From Lachnospiraceae bacterium (GTDB taxonomy: Bacteria; Bacillota; Clostridia; Lachnospirales; Lachnospiraceae), in contig JAAUZL010000002.1 of the NCBI GenBank assembly GCA_014804615.1, positions 23,344 through 55,887 on the forward strand: 32,544 nucleotides of DNA, written 5' to 3'. The stretch's first letter is position 1. Each line of letters starts with the position of its first letter. Below the pieces are notes generated by a model that worked only from the letters and a program-made list of their open reading frames with translations, ran no database searches and had not been told where the DNA came from. This document shows positions 1-7,777 of the stretch, one piece after another. Made by a program: the position numbers and the translations under genes.

Positions 1-1703
1 AAAAAGGCCTTTCGCTCCCGGATAAACTGTTTGATCGCCTGTGCATGCTGTTTATAATTTTCCGTTTGGAAAGGAATATCCAGATTTTCATCCAGCGTTC
101 TGTATACATGTCCGAAACGCGCCTGATCGAGTGTTGCAGAGGATTCTATCTGCGCCAGATATTCATCGACTTTGGTTTCTGACATCTCTGTCAGATAATC
201 CGAGAATTTCTCCCGGTATTCCTTTTTGACCATTTCTACGAAATCCTCATGCTGATACAGGTAATAGAACCAGCTCGTATAATCTACATGCAGCGTAAGA
301 AATGCCAGATCATGTGTGTTTTTGTTATAGCCGCTGGCATTGCCATAGCCCTTATCATAATCCCATACGGGGCCGCCATATACTTTTGTACTGAGTTCGT
401 CCTGCGGTTTATAGAAGTAAGAGCTGGTACTGCCGCCGCCGTTGTTGCGCGTGATTTCTTCTACCAAATATTTGTCAGCCCAGGATTCCAAATCGATATA
501 TTCCGTATAATATTTACCGGTAGTAGGATTACAGCCGTCCTCAGCCATAATGGCGTCTTCGATTTCCTGCATGAGTCCGCTGATATAGAGAAGTTCCGCC
601 TCAGAAGCATGAACCGGATTTTTCAGCGCAAAATGTTCGTCCGTATCGGTTATGAATCCGCTCGTCACATCACCGAATTTTTCACCGTAGTCATGCTCGA
701 TCAGATAGCCGCCGGTGATATCTTCCGGATTACGTGCAAGACGGGTGCCCTTGCCCTTTTCGTTTTCCGTAACAAAAGTATCGACATAGTCCAGGGCATC
801 TCCGTTTAAAGCCCGGTTCTGCATCTCCAAATCCGCGATCTCCAGCCGGTTTTCTCCAATTTCTGCTTTTTCACATAATTGATACATTCCGGCGTAGACG
901 CCATTAAAATATACGTCAATATATTCCGATTGTGGACTCCCCGGCATTCCTGCCTGCAGAGCCATCTCGTATGTCAGCCTGTTTCTGATATAGGCAGGAT
1001 CGTAGACATTGCAGAGCAGTATCCATGTATCTGATTCACCCATTCCCATAAAATCGATTGGGGTGCTTAAGTTCAACTGATACGACTTCTTTTCATAGGT
1101 GAAGGTCTGGTTGCCTCTTGCGGAAATGCTCCTTAATTCATCCGCACATACAAATTTTCCCTGTGCATCCAGAAATTCTATGGAACCCTTTTCTTTATAA
1201 GTTTTGTCAGCATCAAGTCTTTCCATGCTTCCGGTCCTGGTGGTTACATACATTACCGGCAGACTGTCCGATTTTAGGAAAGTAACATCCCTGCTTCCGA
1301 TTTCCGTTCCGGCAATGTTATAGAAGTGCATTCGATAAGGGATCCCCGGTTCAAAGCGACAGGAGGCATGTTCTCCGGCGGCAACCGTTATCGTTTTTTC
1401 TCCGCCTGTAAAATCCACCCGGTCCGCAGTTACCGCTACATCAAGATTCATATCCGCATAAGAAGGAAGAAAAACATAACTCATGCTTTCCGGATTGTCG
1501 GGATTGTCATTGTAACACTTGATCTGTCTGTTTCCTGTATACGTAAAAGTGACACTCATATCAATTGTATTTTTTCTGATCAAGTCATACAATTTGATAT
1601 TTGTAAACAGTTTTGGAAGAAAAAGTAAGGGAATAGCTGTTGTCATAATGATGAACAGCCATCTCAGCTTTTTCAATTTTCCGTTTTCGATAATCATATA
1701 CAT
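1..1703 (-). CDS. CotH kinase family protein (spore-coat-type protein kinase), partial at left edge
   Basis: Translating the minus strand from 1703 gives 567 codons without a stop, running off the left edge, so the C-terminus is missing. The protein starts with a short cytoplasmic stretch and one hydrophobic segment at about residues 14-31, which suggests a membrane-anchored or exported protein. CotH-family features follow: SARGNQTF, then KKSYQLNL, then MGMGESDTWILLCNVYDP with RNRLTYEMA, then the IDVYFNGVYAGMYQLCEKAEI strand, GGYLIEHD, and a WDYD motif at residues 447-450 in the position of the metal-binding aspartates of the CotH kinase fold. Family knowledge: Bacillus CotH phosphorylates coat proteins, and clostridial homologues with an N-terminal anchor are common but poorly studied. 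The start is bounded by an in-frame TAG directly upstream of 1703. A second ATG at 1697 is possible, and no strong Shine-Dalgarno is visible for either. It has its own promoter at 1761-1789. The substrate is unknown. Confidence 0.88.
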   Translation of the reverse strand, partial: MYMIIENGKLKKLRWLFIIMTTAIPLLFLPKLFTNIKLYDLIRKNTIDMSVTFTYTGNRQIKCYNDNPDNPESMSYVFLPSYADMNLDVAVTADRVDFTGGEKTITVAAGEHASCRFEPGIPYRMHFYNIAGTEIGSRDVTFLKSDSLPVMYVTTRTGSMERLDADKTYKEKGSIEFLDAQGKFVCADELRSISARGNQTFTYEKKSYQLNLSTPIDFMGMGESDTWILLCNVYDPAYIRNRLTYEMALQAGMPGSPQSEYIDVYFNGVYAGMYQLCEKAEIGENRLEIADLEMQNRALNGDALDYVDTFVTENEKGKGTRLARNPEDITGGYLIEHDYGEKFGDVTSGFITDTDEHFALKNPVHASEAELLYISGLMQEIEDAIMAEDGCNPTTGKYYTEYIDLESWADKYLVEEITRNNGGGSTSSYFYKPQDELSTKVYGGPVWDYDKGYGNASGYNKNTHDLAFLTLHVDYTSWFYYLYQHEDFVEMVKKEYREKFSDYLTEMSETKVDEYLAQIESSATLDQARFGHVYRTLDENLDIPFQTENYKQHAQAIKQFIRERKAF

Positions 1704-1760
1704 CTACTTATTTTGCTATATAATTCTGTTCATTTGGCTTTCCATTTACACTATTGTAGA

Positions 1761-1789
1761 AGTATATCAGTGTTTGGTATTTTTTTCAA
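1761..1789 (-). promoter_or_regulatory. Sigma-A-type promoter of the CotH-kinase gene
   Basis: Reading the minus strand, TTGAAA (1789-1784) and TATACT (1766-1761) are separated by exactly 17 bases, which is close to the vegetative consensus. Transcription would begin near 1754, about 50 bases before the start codon. No terminator hairpin is visible after the permease gene that ends at 1803, so some read-through is also possible. Confidence 0.65.
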
Positions 1790-1802
1790 CATTATGCCAA
1801 AA

Positions 1803-4310
1803 CTATTCTTCGTTTCTGATTCTGTCAATCAGACTTTCGTTTTCCACCTTCTTATTGATAAACAGTGTGATGAGGGCCTGACCAACCAATAAGAGCAAGG
1901 CCAGTCCCAGCGTTTCCCAGAGCGGATAGTGATAGCTGGAAATGGCAGTGATACCATTTTCCTTTGCCCAAAGGTAGAAAACATAACCCAGCAGGTTGCC
2001 TAAGGTCACACTAATGAAAAGCGTACCTGCGGTGAAAAATAAACTTTCCCCGGAAAGCATTTGGGCGAGCTGTCTGCCTGACAGACCAATTGCCTGCAGG
2101 ATGCCCAACTCCTTCTTTCTGGTGACGATGCTGGTGATCATCGTGTTGATCAGGTTCGTAAAGCTGATCACGGCAATCAGCACCAGGATTAGATAGAGGG
2201 GATATTTGACCATACTGATTGAGGCGCGTCCAATCCGCATTTCTGTATCCATAGAGTAGAGGATAAAATGAGGATTTTCGGCAACGATATCGGTAAGTGT
2301 TTCCTTGACAGCGTCATATCGGGAATCCTCCACATGCAGATAAACGTCAGTGGTCGGGTCACAGGTAAGTCCCAGACTGTTCCAGGTATCTTCTGTCATG
2401 ATCAGGAAAGAGTAGTCGGTTTCCGGCTCTGACAGGGCGGTCAGGGTCAAGGTGAGGGGAATTTCACGGTCGCCATCGTAGAGCGTCAGGGAGAACACGT
2501 CGCCGAGGGACAGGCCGTATTCCTCAAAATGGTAGGCATGAGTGCAAAGTATCTCCTGATTGGCGGTCATGCGGTCGTAGTCGATGTTTCCCTGGGCAAG
2601 GTATTTGTTTAATTCCGGCAGATCCTCTCTGGTAAAGTAGGAAAGTGTTTCCCGACATGGTTCTCCGTCGTAATCTTCATACACGGGAGACGCGGTGTCG
2701 GAGGAGGAGAGGATCTTGCCGCGAGCCCGTTTTACCTGTTCTACTCCTTCTATGGCAGATAGTTCTGTGAGAAAGGCATCGTTAAAATATGCCTGCTGTA
2801 CCAGACTGTCCAGATTGTTTTCCGGATATTCTGTATCATCGCTCGAATAGTCTAAGGAGATACGGAAATCACCCTCCGGGATATCAAGTCTGGCATAATC
2901 CTCTGCGCTGGTACTGCTCAAGACAGCCGAGATGCAGATAAATAGCACACAGCTTAAGCCCATGGTAAGGATAGTGACGGTGGTGCGCTTTTTATTGCGC
3001 GTCAGGTTTGCCATAGTCAAGGCAGATACTGTGACTTCATGATGCCCTTTGCGGAGTTTCCGGCTGCCGGTGTTTTCCTGATAGCGGATTGCCTCCACCG
3101 GAGAGACTTTTCCCGCTACACGGATGGGCTTTAATAAGGACAGCCACACTGTAAGGAGTACGGAAACTGCCACAGCCAGAAGAAGGGGCAGGGAAAACAT
3201 ATGAACCTGACGCAGAATCTCTTTTGCGTAGCCGGCTACGGAAGACTCGATTGCCGTAGAAACAAGCGCCTGCCATACAAGAGGAAACAGGCTGTAGGGC
3301 AGAAGGTATCCGAGCAGCAGTCCCGCAGGAATTGCAAAAGCGGATACAAGGCTTCCCTGCCAGAAAAACAGCCTGCCGATCTGGCGTTTGGAGGCGCCCA
3401 GAGCTTTCAGCTTGCCAATCTCCTGAATATCAGTGATCACGCCTACATAGTAGATGCTGTAGATGACCAGCGCGAAAAAAATGATCACGATCAGGCTGAT
3501 TACAACTACAATACTCATTGCCTCCGTGCCGGGATCGGTCATAGTTAGAAGATATTCTCTATTGTAGGAGATGGATTCTTTATCCAATCCAATATCCGCA
3601 GCCGTAGAGTTAATCTCCTCCATGATCTCATTGTAGGAGAGATACTCCTCTCCGTAAAAGCGCAGATAGGTGTGATAGACCGGCTTATAAGCGCCTGCCG
3701 CCTCATATTCCTCGAGGAGCGGTTTGGAGACATAGGCGCCCCAGGAGAAACGGCTGTCGTTGATGTCTGATGTGATTTCTCTCGCAGGCAATAGCCCGCT
3801 GATGGTAAATTCTCTGGTCTGGATTTCCCCTTTGCTGTTTACCCGAAAGGAGAGCGTCACCTTGCCACCGATGACAGGCTCTGCGCCCATGTCTGTAAAA
3901 AAGGCAGGGACAGCACAAATCTCATCCGCCTTTTCAGGGAAATGTCCTTCTGCAGGCTGTAGACCATAAAAGTAGAGCCCCTCTTTTACAGTTTCAAGGC
4001 AGTTCAAAAAGCCGTTTGTGTTATTGTCTATGATTTTTGCGAAAGTTTCTACGGTTTCCAGAGATTCCACATTGATGTGGTTCGACAATGTGGTTAGCTG
4101 TTCGGTGCTTGTAAGCCAGAAAGCTGCGTGGTTATTGCTCATTGCCTTGGCCATTTGTCGGTTCATATCGAGCACGGCGATGGCGCTGGTCCCGATAGCC
4201 GTCAGAAGTGTGGTGGTGAGAAGAATTGCGATGCCGGTCAGGATGGTGCGGCTTCTGTGATAGCGCAGCTTACTTACGGCAAGGGCGAAAACAGTATTAT
4301 TTTTTTTCAT
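1803..4310 (-). CDS. ABC transporter permease, FtsX/MacB-like, 835 aa
   Basis: This is a large two-module permease of the FtsX/MacB superfamily. A first membrane segment lies at about residues 19-42 (RTILTGIAILLTTTLLTAIG). A long extracytoplasmic MacB-like domain follows, then a helix group with the family signature around EIGKLKALGASKRQIGRLF (about residues 295-315). A second module follows with a segment near 437-460 and another large outer domain. The final helix group contains KKELGILQAIGLSGRQLAQML. The duplicated layout is typical of exporters or mechanotransmission complexes involved in peptide-antibiotic resistance or cell-envelope sensing. The start overlaps the end of the ATPase gene by 14 bases in another frame, and an AGGTG lies 7 bases before the ATG, so the two are translationally coupled. 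The substrate cannot be read from sequence. Confidence 0.92.
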   Translation of the reverse strand: MKKNNTVFALAVSKLRYHRSRTILTGIAILLTTTLLTAIGTSAIAVLDMNRQMAKAMSNNHAAFWLTSTEQLTTLSNHINVESLETVETFAKIIDNNTNGFLNCLETVKEGLYFYGLQPAEGHFPEKADEICAVPAFFTDMGAEPVIGGKVTLSFRVNSKGEIQTREFTISGLLPAREITSDINDSRFSWGAYVSKPLLEEYEAAGAYKPVYHTYLRFYGEEYLSYNEIMEEINSTAADIGLDKESISYNREYLLTMTDPGTEAMSIVVVISLIVIIFFALVIYSIYYVGVITDIQEIGKLKALGASKRQIGRLFFWQGSLVSAFAIPAGLLLGYLLPYSLFPLVWQALVSTAIESSVAGYAKEILRQVHMFSLPLLLAVAVSVLLTVWLSLLKPIRVAGKVSPVEAIRYQENTGSRKLRKGHHEVTVSALTMANLTRNKKRTTVTILTMGLSCVLFICISAVLSSTSAEDYARLDIPEGDFRISLDYSSDDTEYPENNLDSLVQQAYFNDAFLTELSAIEGVEQVKRARGKILSSSDTASPVYEDYDGEPCRETLSYFTREDLPELNKYLAQGNIDYDRMTANQEILCTHAYHFEEYGLSLGDVFSLTLYDGDREIPLTLTLTALSEPETDYSFLIMTEDTWNSLGLTCDPTTDVYLHVEDSRYDAVKETLTDIVAENPHFILYSMDTEMRIGRASISMVKYPLYLILVLIAVISFTNLINTMITSIVTRKKELGILQAIGLSGRQLAQMLSGESLFFTAGTLFISVTLGNLLGYVFYLWAKENGITAISSYHYPLWETLGLALLLLVGQALITLFINKKVENESLIDRIRNEE

Positions 4311-5013
4311 CAGAATTCACCTTGCCTTTCTCCATAGATACGATCTTTCCGTCCGCCAGCAGAATGGTGCGGTCCGCCATCTGGGCGATTTCTTCGTTGT
4401 GGGTGATGACCACCAGTGTCTGCCCATATTTTTTTGCGGAGGTCTTTAAGAGCGTGATCACCTCATCACCGGTTTGGGTATCCAGATTGCCCGTGGGCTC
4501 GTCCGCCAATATGATGGAGGGCTTGGCGGCGATGGCCCTGGCGATGGCGCAGCGCTGCTGCTGGCCCCCGGAGAGCGTATTGGGAAGATTTTTCATTTTG
4601 TCTGTAAGCCCCAGCGTCTCGATGATATCTTTGATAAAAGATTCGTCCAGGGGTTTGCCGTCCAGCCCCAGAGGAAGGACGATATTCTCCCATACATTTA
4701 AGGAGGGAATCAGGTTGTAGGCCTGAAAGATAAAGCCGATCTTTTGGCGGCGGATCTTCGAGAGTTTTTCTTCTTTAAAGGCGGCGATATTTTCCCCGTC
4801 GATCCAGACTTTGCCAGAGGTCGGATTATCCAGTGCGCCCAGCGTATGCAGCAGGGTGGATTTGCCGCTGCCGGACTTGCCGACGATGGTGATAAATTCG
4901 CCCTGCTGGATCTGCAGGTTTATGTGGTCTACGGCCTTGACGAGATTGTCTCCCGTGCCGTAGTATTTGCAGAGCTCCTCTGTCTTTAAGATGATATCAG
5001 AATTACTTTTCAT
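4297..5013 (-). CDS. ABC transporter ATP-binding protein, MacB/LolD-type, 238 aa
   Basis: This is the cytoplasmic ATPase partner of the FtsX-like permease directly downstream. Walker A is GKSGSGKST at residues 45-53, the Q-loop lies in FIFQAYNL (about 95-102), the signature is LSGGQQQR (147-154), Walker B with the catalytic glutamate is IILADEP (167-173), and the H-loop lies in VITHNEE near residue 205. The length is normal for the family. The ATG at 5013 has an AGGCAGGA stretch upstream. It is the first gene of a two-gene minus-strand operon. An OmpR-type operator candidate lies upstream at 5068-5084, and the only response regulator in the window is about 5 kb away on the same strand. Confidence 0.95.
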   Translation of the reverse strand: MKSNSDIILKTEELCKYYGTGDNLVKAVDHINLQIQQGEFITIVGKSGSGKSTLLHTLGALDNPTSGKVWIDGENIAAFKEEKLSKIRRQKIGFIFQAYNLIPSLNVWENIVLPLGLDGKPLDESFIKDIIETLGLTDKMKNLPNTLSGGQQQRCAIARAIAAKPSIILADEPTGNLDTQTGDEVITLLKTSAKKYGQTLVVITHNEEIAQMADRTILLADGKIVSMEKGKVNSDEKK

Positions 5014-5047
5014 GAATTGGTTCCTGCCTTTCTGAAGGTGTATTTAA

Positions 5048-5084
5048 GTATAGCATACGTCGGAAATCTTACAGGAAGCTTACA
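5048..5084 (-). promoter_or_regulatory. Promoter and direct-repeat operator of the ABC transporter operon
   Basis: On the minus strand two TGTAAG copies (5084-5079 and 5073-5068) are separated by 5 bases, an 11-bp period, and are followed 14 bases later by a -10-like TATACT (5053-5048). The proximal repeat sits roughly where a -35 would be, and there is no good -35 (TCCTGT at the 17-base position). This arrangement is typical of promoters activated by OmpR/PhoB-family response regulators, which bind 11-bp-phased direct repeats as dimers. The regulator is not proven; the RR gene ending at 9922 is the natural candidate. Confidence 0.55.
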
Positions 5085-5107
5085 AATGGAAAAATTTCTT
5101 TTATAAT
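5079..5107 (+). promoter_or_regulatory. Divergent sigma-A-type promoter of the plus-strand island
   Basis: CTTACA (5079-5084) and TATAAT (5102-5107) are separated by 17 bases on the plus strand, which would start transcription near 5114 toward the zinc-ribbon gene. The -35 box coincides with one half of the direct repeat that serves the opposite ABC promoter. A regulator bound there would therefore affect both directions. Confidence 0.5.
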
Positions 5108-5167
5108 ATGGGTTTATGATTTATTATGAAGGGGAAAGGGGAGTCAGTTCTGCGAGGTGAAGGCGAA

Positions 5168-5830
5168 ATGTGGCGAGATGATGATGATCGGATCATGGAC
5201 ATTTTAGATGTCATCGAAACCGAAAATATGGAGAGCGTTCCGGCAGTTTGCCCGATTTGTGGGGAAAGAGAAGGGCACTTATATTTTCACAGATATAAGA
5301 AGGGACATGAAGCAGGGGGTATGTGGACGTGGTGCAGTGCGTGCCGTCATAGTGCACATTGCAGAGCCAGAGTGCCGGAGTGGTGGATAAATTTAGGAGA
5401 AATTAGCTTTGAAAAGCTGGCAGCGCTTCCTGATTATTTAGAGAGAAACAAGAATCGTATTGATCAATGGGTTAACAGATTAGCATTGAAAAACAAGATT
5501 AAGACATATAAGATGCTTAAGGATGAGGAAATGCTGCAGTTACGCGCATCATATATAGAAATCGGAAAACTGGTACAAGAATATGGATATGGTGAATATA
5601 GTGGTATTTTAAAAATACTCATGGAACAAGTGAATTGTATTGATTCAAATAAGAATGGGAGAGAAAAATTACAATTTCTTATAGATAGTTACACAAAGCG
5701 GATTCAAGGCAAAGGGGGATTAGTTGACTTTGTCAGATATAATAAAAATAGTGAAGTGTATAATACTTTGAATGAGAAGTTAGGGGGAGAATTAGAGAAG
5801 GTGTGGGGGATTTTGAAGGATTATTTGTAA
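5168..5830 (+). CDS. Unknown zinc-ribbon protein, 220 aa
   Basis: No named family is recognised. A CPIC pair at residues 28-31 and a CSAC pair at 56-59 form a likely four-cysteine zinc ribbon, with conserved-looking aromatic and histidine residues between them (HLYFHR, GGMWTW) and a following VPEWWINL segment. The rest is charged and helical with no membrane segment, so it should be cytosolic. I chose the ATG at 5168 because GAGGTGAAGG lies directly upstream. An in-frame ATG at 5126 exists but has no ribosome site. The second half is visibly more AT-rich than the first. The mixture of a small zinc ribbon with a helical tail, next to EF-Tu-like domains and an acetyltransferase, resembles immunity-gene arrays, but that role is inference. 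Confidence 0.75.
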   Translation: MWRDDDDRIMDILDVIETENMESVPAVCPICGEREGHLYFHRYKKGHEAGGMWTWCSACRHSAHCRARVPEWWINLGEISFEKLAALPDYLERNKNRIDQWVNRLALKNKIKTYKMLKDEEMLQLRASYIEIGKLVQEYGYGEYSGILKILMEQVNCIDSNKNGREKLQFLIDSYTKRIQGKGGLVDFVRYNKNSEVYNTLNEKLGGELEKVWGILKDYL

Positions 5831-5902
5831 TCTGGAGACAGTAATTTTAGTGCTGTAAAAATGATTTTGAATGGAGATGGAAACAAGCGGGGGTATCAGT
5901 AA

Positions 5903-6220
5903 ATGAAGTCGCAATTAAAACCGGATGTTGAAGTAATATTTGAATTTGTTGGGGATAGAAAAAGAAAATTATTTGAAGGTTATCGACCGGCACATTTAAT
6001 TGCTGAAAATTATTTAACGACTGGGATGCATAGCTATTATAATTTGGAAGATGGTTCTGATAAAGAGCTCAGGGGAACAATTACATTTATTTCCCCGGAG
6101 GCTTATCTGGCAAGTTTGCGAGTAGGAGAAAAAATAGAAATGTATGAAGGCAGAACTAAGGTGGGATATGCAACGATAACAAACATATTTAACTCGATAC
6201 TATCTAAAAATGGAGAATAG
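5903..6220 (+). CDS. Stand-alone protein resembling EF-Tu domain III, 105 aa
   Basis: The whole protein reads like one C-terminal beta-barrel of an EF-Tu-type GTPase. It has GYRPAHLI at residues 26-33 (EF-Tu: GYRPQF), then a stretch ending LRGTITFISPEAYLASLRVGEKIEM (EF-Tu: TGTIEL, MVMPGDN), then YEGRTKVGYATITNI at 81-95 (EF-Tu: REGGRTVGAGVV). There is no GTPase domain, so it cannot be a working elongation factor. Its role is unknown: it could be an immunity-type or decoy protein, or just a barrel reused for another purpose. A GGGGG ribosome site lies 8-10 bases before the ATG. It stands 72 bases after the zinc-ribbon gene and 25 bases before the acetyltransferase, probably in the same transcript. 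Confidence 0.72.
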   Translation: MKSQLKPDVEVIFEFVGDRKRKLFEGYRPAHLIAENYLTTGMHSYYNLEDGSDKELRGTITFISPEAYLASLRVGEKIEMYEGRTKVGYATITNIFNSILSKNGE

Positions 6221-6245
6221 TTTTGCAGGAACAAGGAGAGCAAAA

Positions 6246-6722
6246 ATGGAAGTAAATTTGTTAAGAGCAACAATAGCTGACGCAAAAGAATTGCACAAAA
6301 TGCAGGTAGAATCATTCAGTGAACTTTTGGAGAAATATCAGGACTTTGATACAAGCCCGGCAAGTGAAAATGCGGACAGAGTAGAAGCGAGACTAAGGCA
6401 GAAATTTACATATTATTATTTTATCTGTGTCGGATCGAAAAAAGCAGGAGCCATTCGTATTATTGATGAAAAAGAACCCGGGAAAAATAAGAGAATTTCT
6501 CCCATATTTGTATTGCCGGAATTTCAAGGACAAGGTATTGCGCAAAAGACAATTCAGTTGTGTGAAGAAATACATGGGAACAAAGACTGGGAGCTGGATA
6601 CTGTTTTGCAGGAACCCAAAAACTGTCATTTATATGAGAAGATGGGATATCGACGGACAGGTAAGACGGAAGTCATAAACGAGCGGCTTACGTTGGTATT
6701 TTATGAGAAAAAGGGCTATTAA
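6246..6722 (+). CDS. GNAT family N-acetyltransferase, 158 aa
   Basis: This is a cytosolic acetyl-CoA-dependent acetyltransferase of unknown acceptor. The N-terminal LLRATIADAKELHKMQ is the usual first strand and helix of GNAT proteins. IFVLPEFQGQGIAQKTIQL (starting near residue 85) is motif A, with QGQGIA as the pyrophosphate-binding loop. LYEKMGYRRTGKTEVI near residue 130 is the typical C-terminal motif. The start at 6246 is chosen because AAGGAG lies 7 bases upstream; an in-frame ATG at 6210 overlaps the previous gene and lacks a site. It is AT-rich like its neighbours and most likely co-transcribed with them. Confidence 0.9.
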   Translation: MEVNLLRATIADAKELHKMQVESFSELLEKYQDFDTSPASENADRVEARLRQKFTYYYFICVGSKKAGAIRIIDEKEPGKNKRISPIFVLPEFQGQGIAQKTIQLCEEIHGNKDWELDTVLQEPKNCHLYEKMGYRRTGKTEVINERLTLVFYEKKGY

Positions 6723-6789
6723 AATGCAAGAACGAACAATTATGGTATTTTAATATTTAGGTAATGTATCTGAAAGTGAGAAAACTGTT

Positions 6790-7098
6790 ATGGGAAATAT
6801 TGATAAAGAGAATTATGATGAATTGATAAAAATACTGGATGAGTTAATTGAAATCATTGTGGTAATGCGAAAAAAGGAAAAGGATTATGTGCTTGCCCAA
6901 AATGAGCGTGAAGCAAGAGAATGGATTCTTTTTCTAAAAGGGCATAGGGATAAAGAAGAATTAAAATCACTTGAAGATGAAATCTCTGATAGGTTTTTTT
7001 CTAAATTTGATGTTCGGATTGGGAAATCCCATTTGGATGATAGACGAGCAGAGCTTATGAAAATGTATATATCAAAGTCAAATGAAATTCTTAAATAG
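6790..7098 (+). CDS. Hypothetical small charged protein, 102 aa
   Basis: No family is recognised. The protein is rich in Lys, Glu, Asp and Ile with no membrane segment, signal peptide or cysteine pair, and looks all-helical. An N-terminal amphipathic helix (ENYDELIKILDELIEIIVVMRKK) is followed by KSLEDEISDRFFSKFDV and a C-terminal LDDRRAELMKMYISKSNEIL. The ribosome site is weak (GAAAGTGAG upstream), which leaves some doubt about the start. Its place in the island, in the same direction and with similar base composition, supports it as a real gene. A role as an immunity or antitoxin-like protein is only a guess from context. Confidence 0.6.
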   Translation: MGNIDKENYDELIKILDELIEIIVVMRKKEKDYVLAQNEREAREWILFLKGHRDKEELKSLEDEISDRFFSKFDVRIGKSHLDDRRAELMKMYISKSNEILK

Positions 7099-7186
7099 AG
7101 AGATTGATATCATTCATGTTTTTGTGTCTAAAGGATGAGAATAACGTGGCCAGTACAATGTCCTTTGGGACTGGAGGAAAGTGAAT

Positions 7187-7420
7187 ATGTTCAAAGTTTT
7201 AGATAAATTGCGTGTATCAAATATGTACAGTGTTTTGGTCGAAGGAGACACATCACTTTTGGAAAATGGATTAAAATTGATTGATGAAACGGGAAATGTT
7301 TTTGAAATTGAAACAGTGGGTATGACCAAGTATCAAAATGTTGATGATTATAAAAAGTATGCAAATATAGTATTATGTGGCGATGTAGAGAATATTGGTG
7401 AATCTTTGTTTTTATCCTGA
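7187..7420 (+). CDS. Small protein resembling EF-Tu domain II, 77 aa
   Basis: The pattern matches the second beta-barrel of translational GTPases. A first strand KLRVSNMYSVLVEGDTSLLENGLKLID corresponds to the G-x-V...G-x-IKxGD region. FEIETVGMTKYQNVDDY corresponds to the V-x-GIEMFRK strand. NIVLCGDVENIGESLFL corresponds to VGLLLRGVxxxxIxxGMVL. The similarity is weak and judged by eye. It has no GTPase domain. The ATG at 7187 is preceded by GGAGG with 9 bases between; an in-frame GTG at 7181 sits too close to that site. With the domain-III-like gene at 5903 it gives two different EF-Tu-like barrels encoded separately within 1.5 kb. Confidence 0.62.
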   Translation: MFKVLDKLRVSNMYSVLVEGDTSLLENGLKLIDETGNVFEIETVGMTKYQNVDDYKKYANIVLCGDVENIGESLFLS

Positions 7421-7654
7421 CATAGCTATTATTTAGAATCTTTTTAGTACCCTTCATCTGTGCATAAATCATATATATTAGTTAAATTAGTGAAGTATTT
7501 TGTAAAACTGTGATAATAGGAAATTTGTACAATACCATATCTTGTATTTTATAGATTACAATATGTTCTGAAAAACTACATCTTGTGTTCACATTTTTGA
7601 CTAACGGAATTACGACTATAATTTTTCTACAAAAAAACATCTGAAATGAGATTG

Positions 7655-7708
7655 TGGACTGCCCCTGTTTATGGTATATCTGATTTAGCGGAGGCAGTTC
7701 AGTTTTTC
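7655..7708 (+). terminator. Putative intrinsic terminator after the small-gene cluster
   Basis: TGGACTGCC (7655-7663) pairs with GGCAGTTCA (7693-7701), 9 pairs including one wobble, around a 29-base loop. It is followed by GTTTTT. The long loop lowers confidence. Confidence 0.4.
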
Positions 7709-7728
7709 GCATGTTGTTTCACATATCA

Positions 7729-7777
7729 TTCGGAATCTTCGCATTCGGCGAGTTCCAAAGTATTTTTCTATTCCGAA
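7729..7777 (+). repeat. Nested inverted repeats in the leader of the Rpn-family gene
   Basis: TTCGGAAT (7729-7736) and ATTCCGAA (7770-7777) are perfect reverse complements. Inside them, GGAA-TCT-TCGC and GCGA-G-TTCC (7732-7756) form a second hairpin followed by TATTTTTC. The two pairings share bases 7732-7736, so they compete. The right arm ends 28 bases before the ribosome site of the next gene. Confidence 0.4.

Noticed and set aside
249-809. 186-aa open frame on the plus strand
   Set aside because: It is antisense to the CotH-kinase gene, which has clear family motifs in the other direction.
5126-5167. Upstream in-frame start of the zinc-ribbon gene
   Set aside because: No ribosome site precedes the ATG at 5126 and it lies about 12 bases from the expected transcript start, whereas 5168 follows GAGGTGAAGG.
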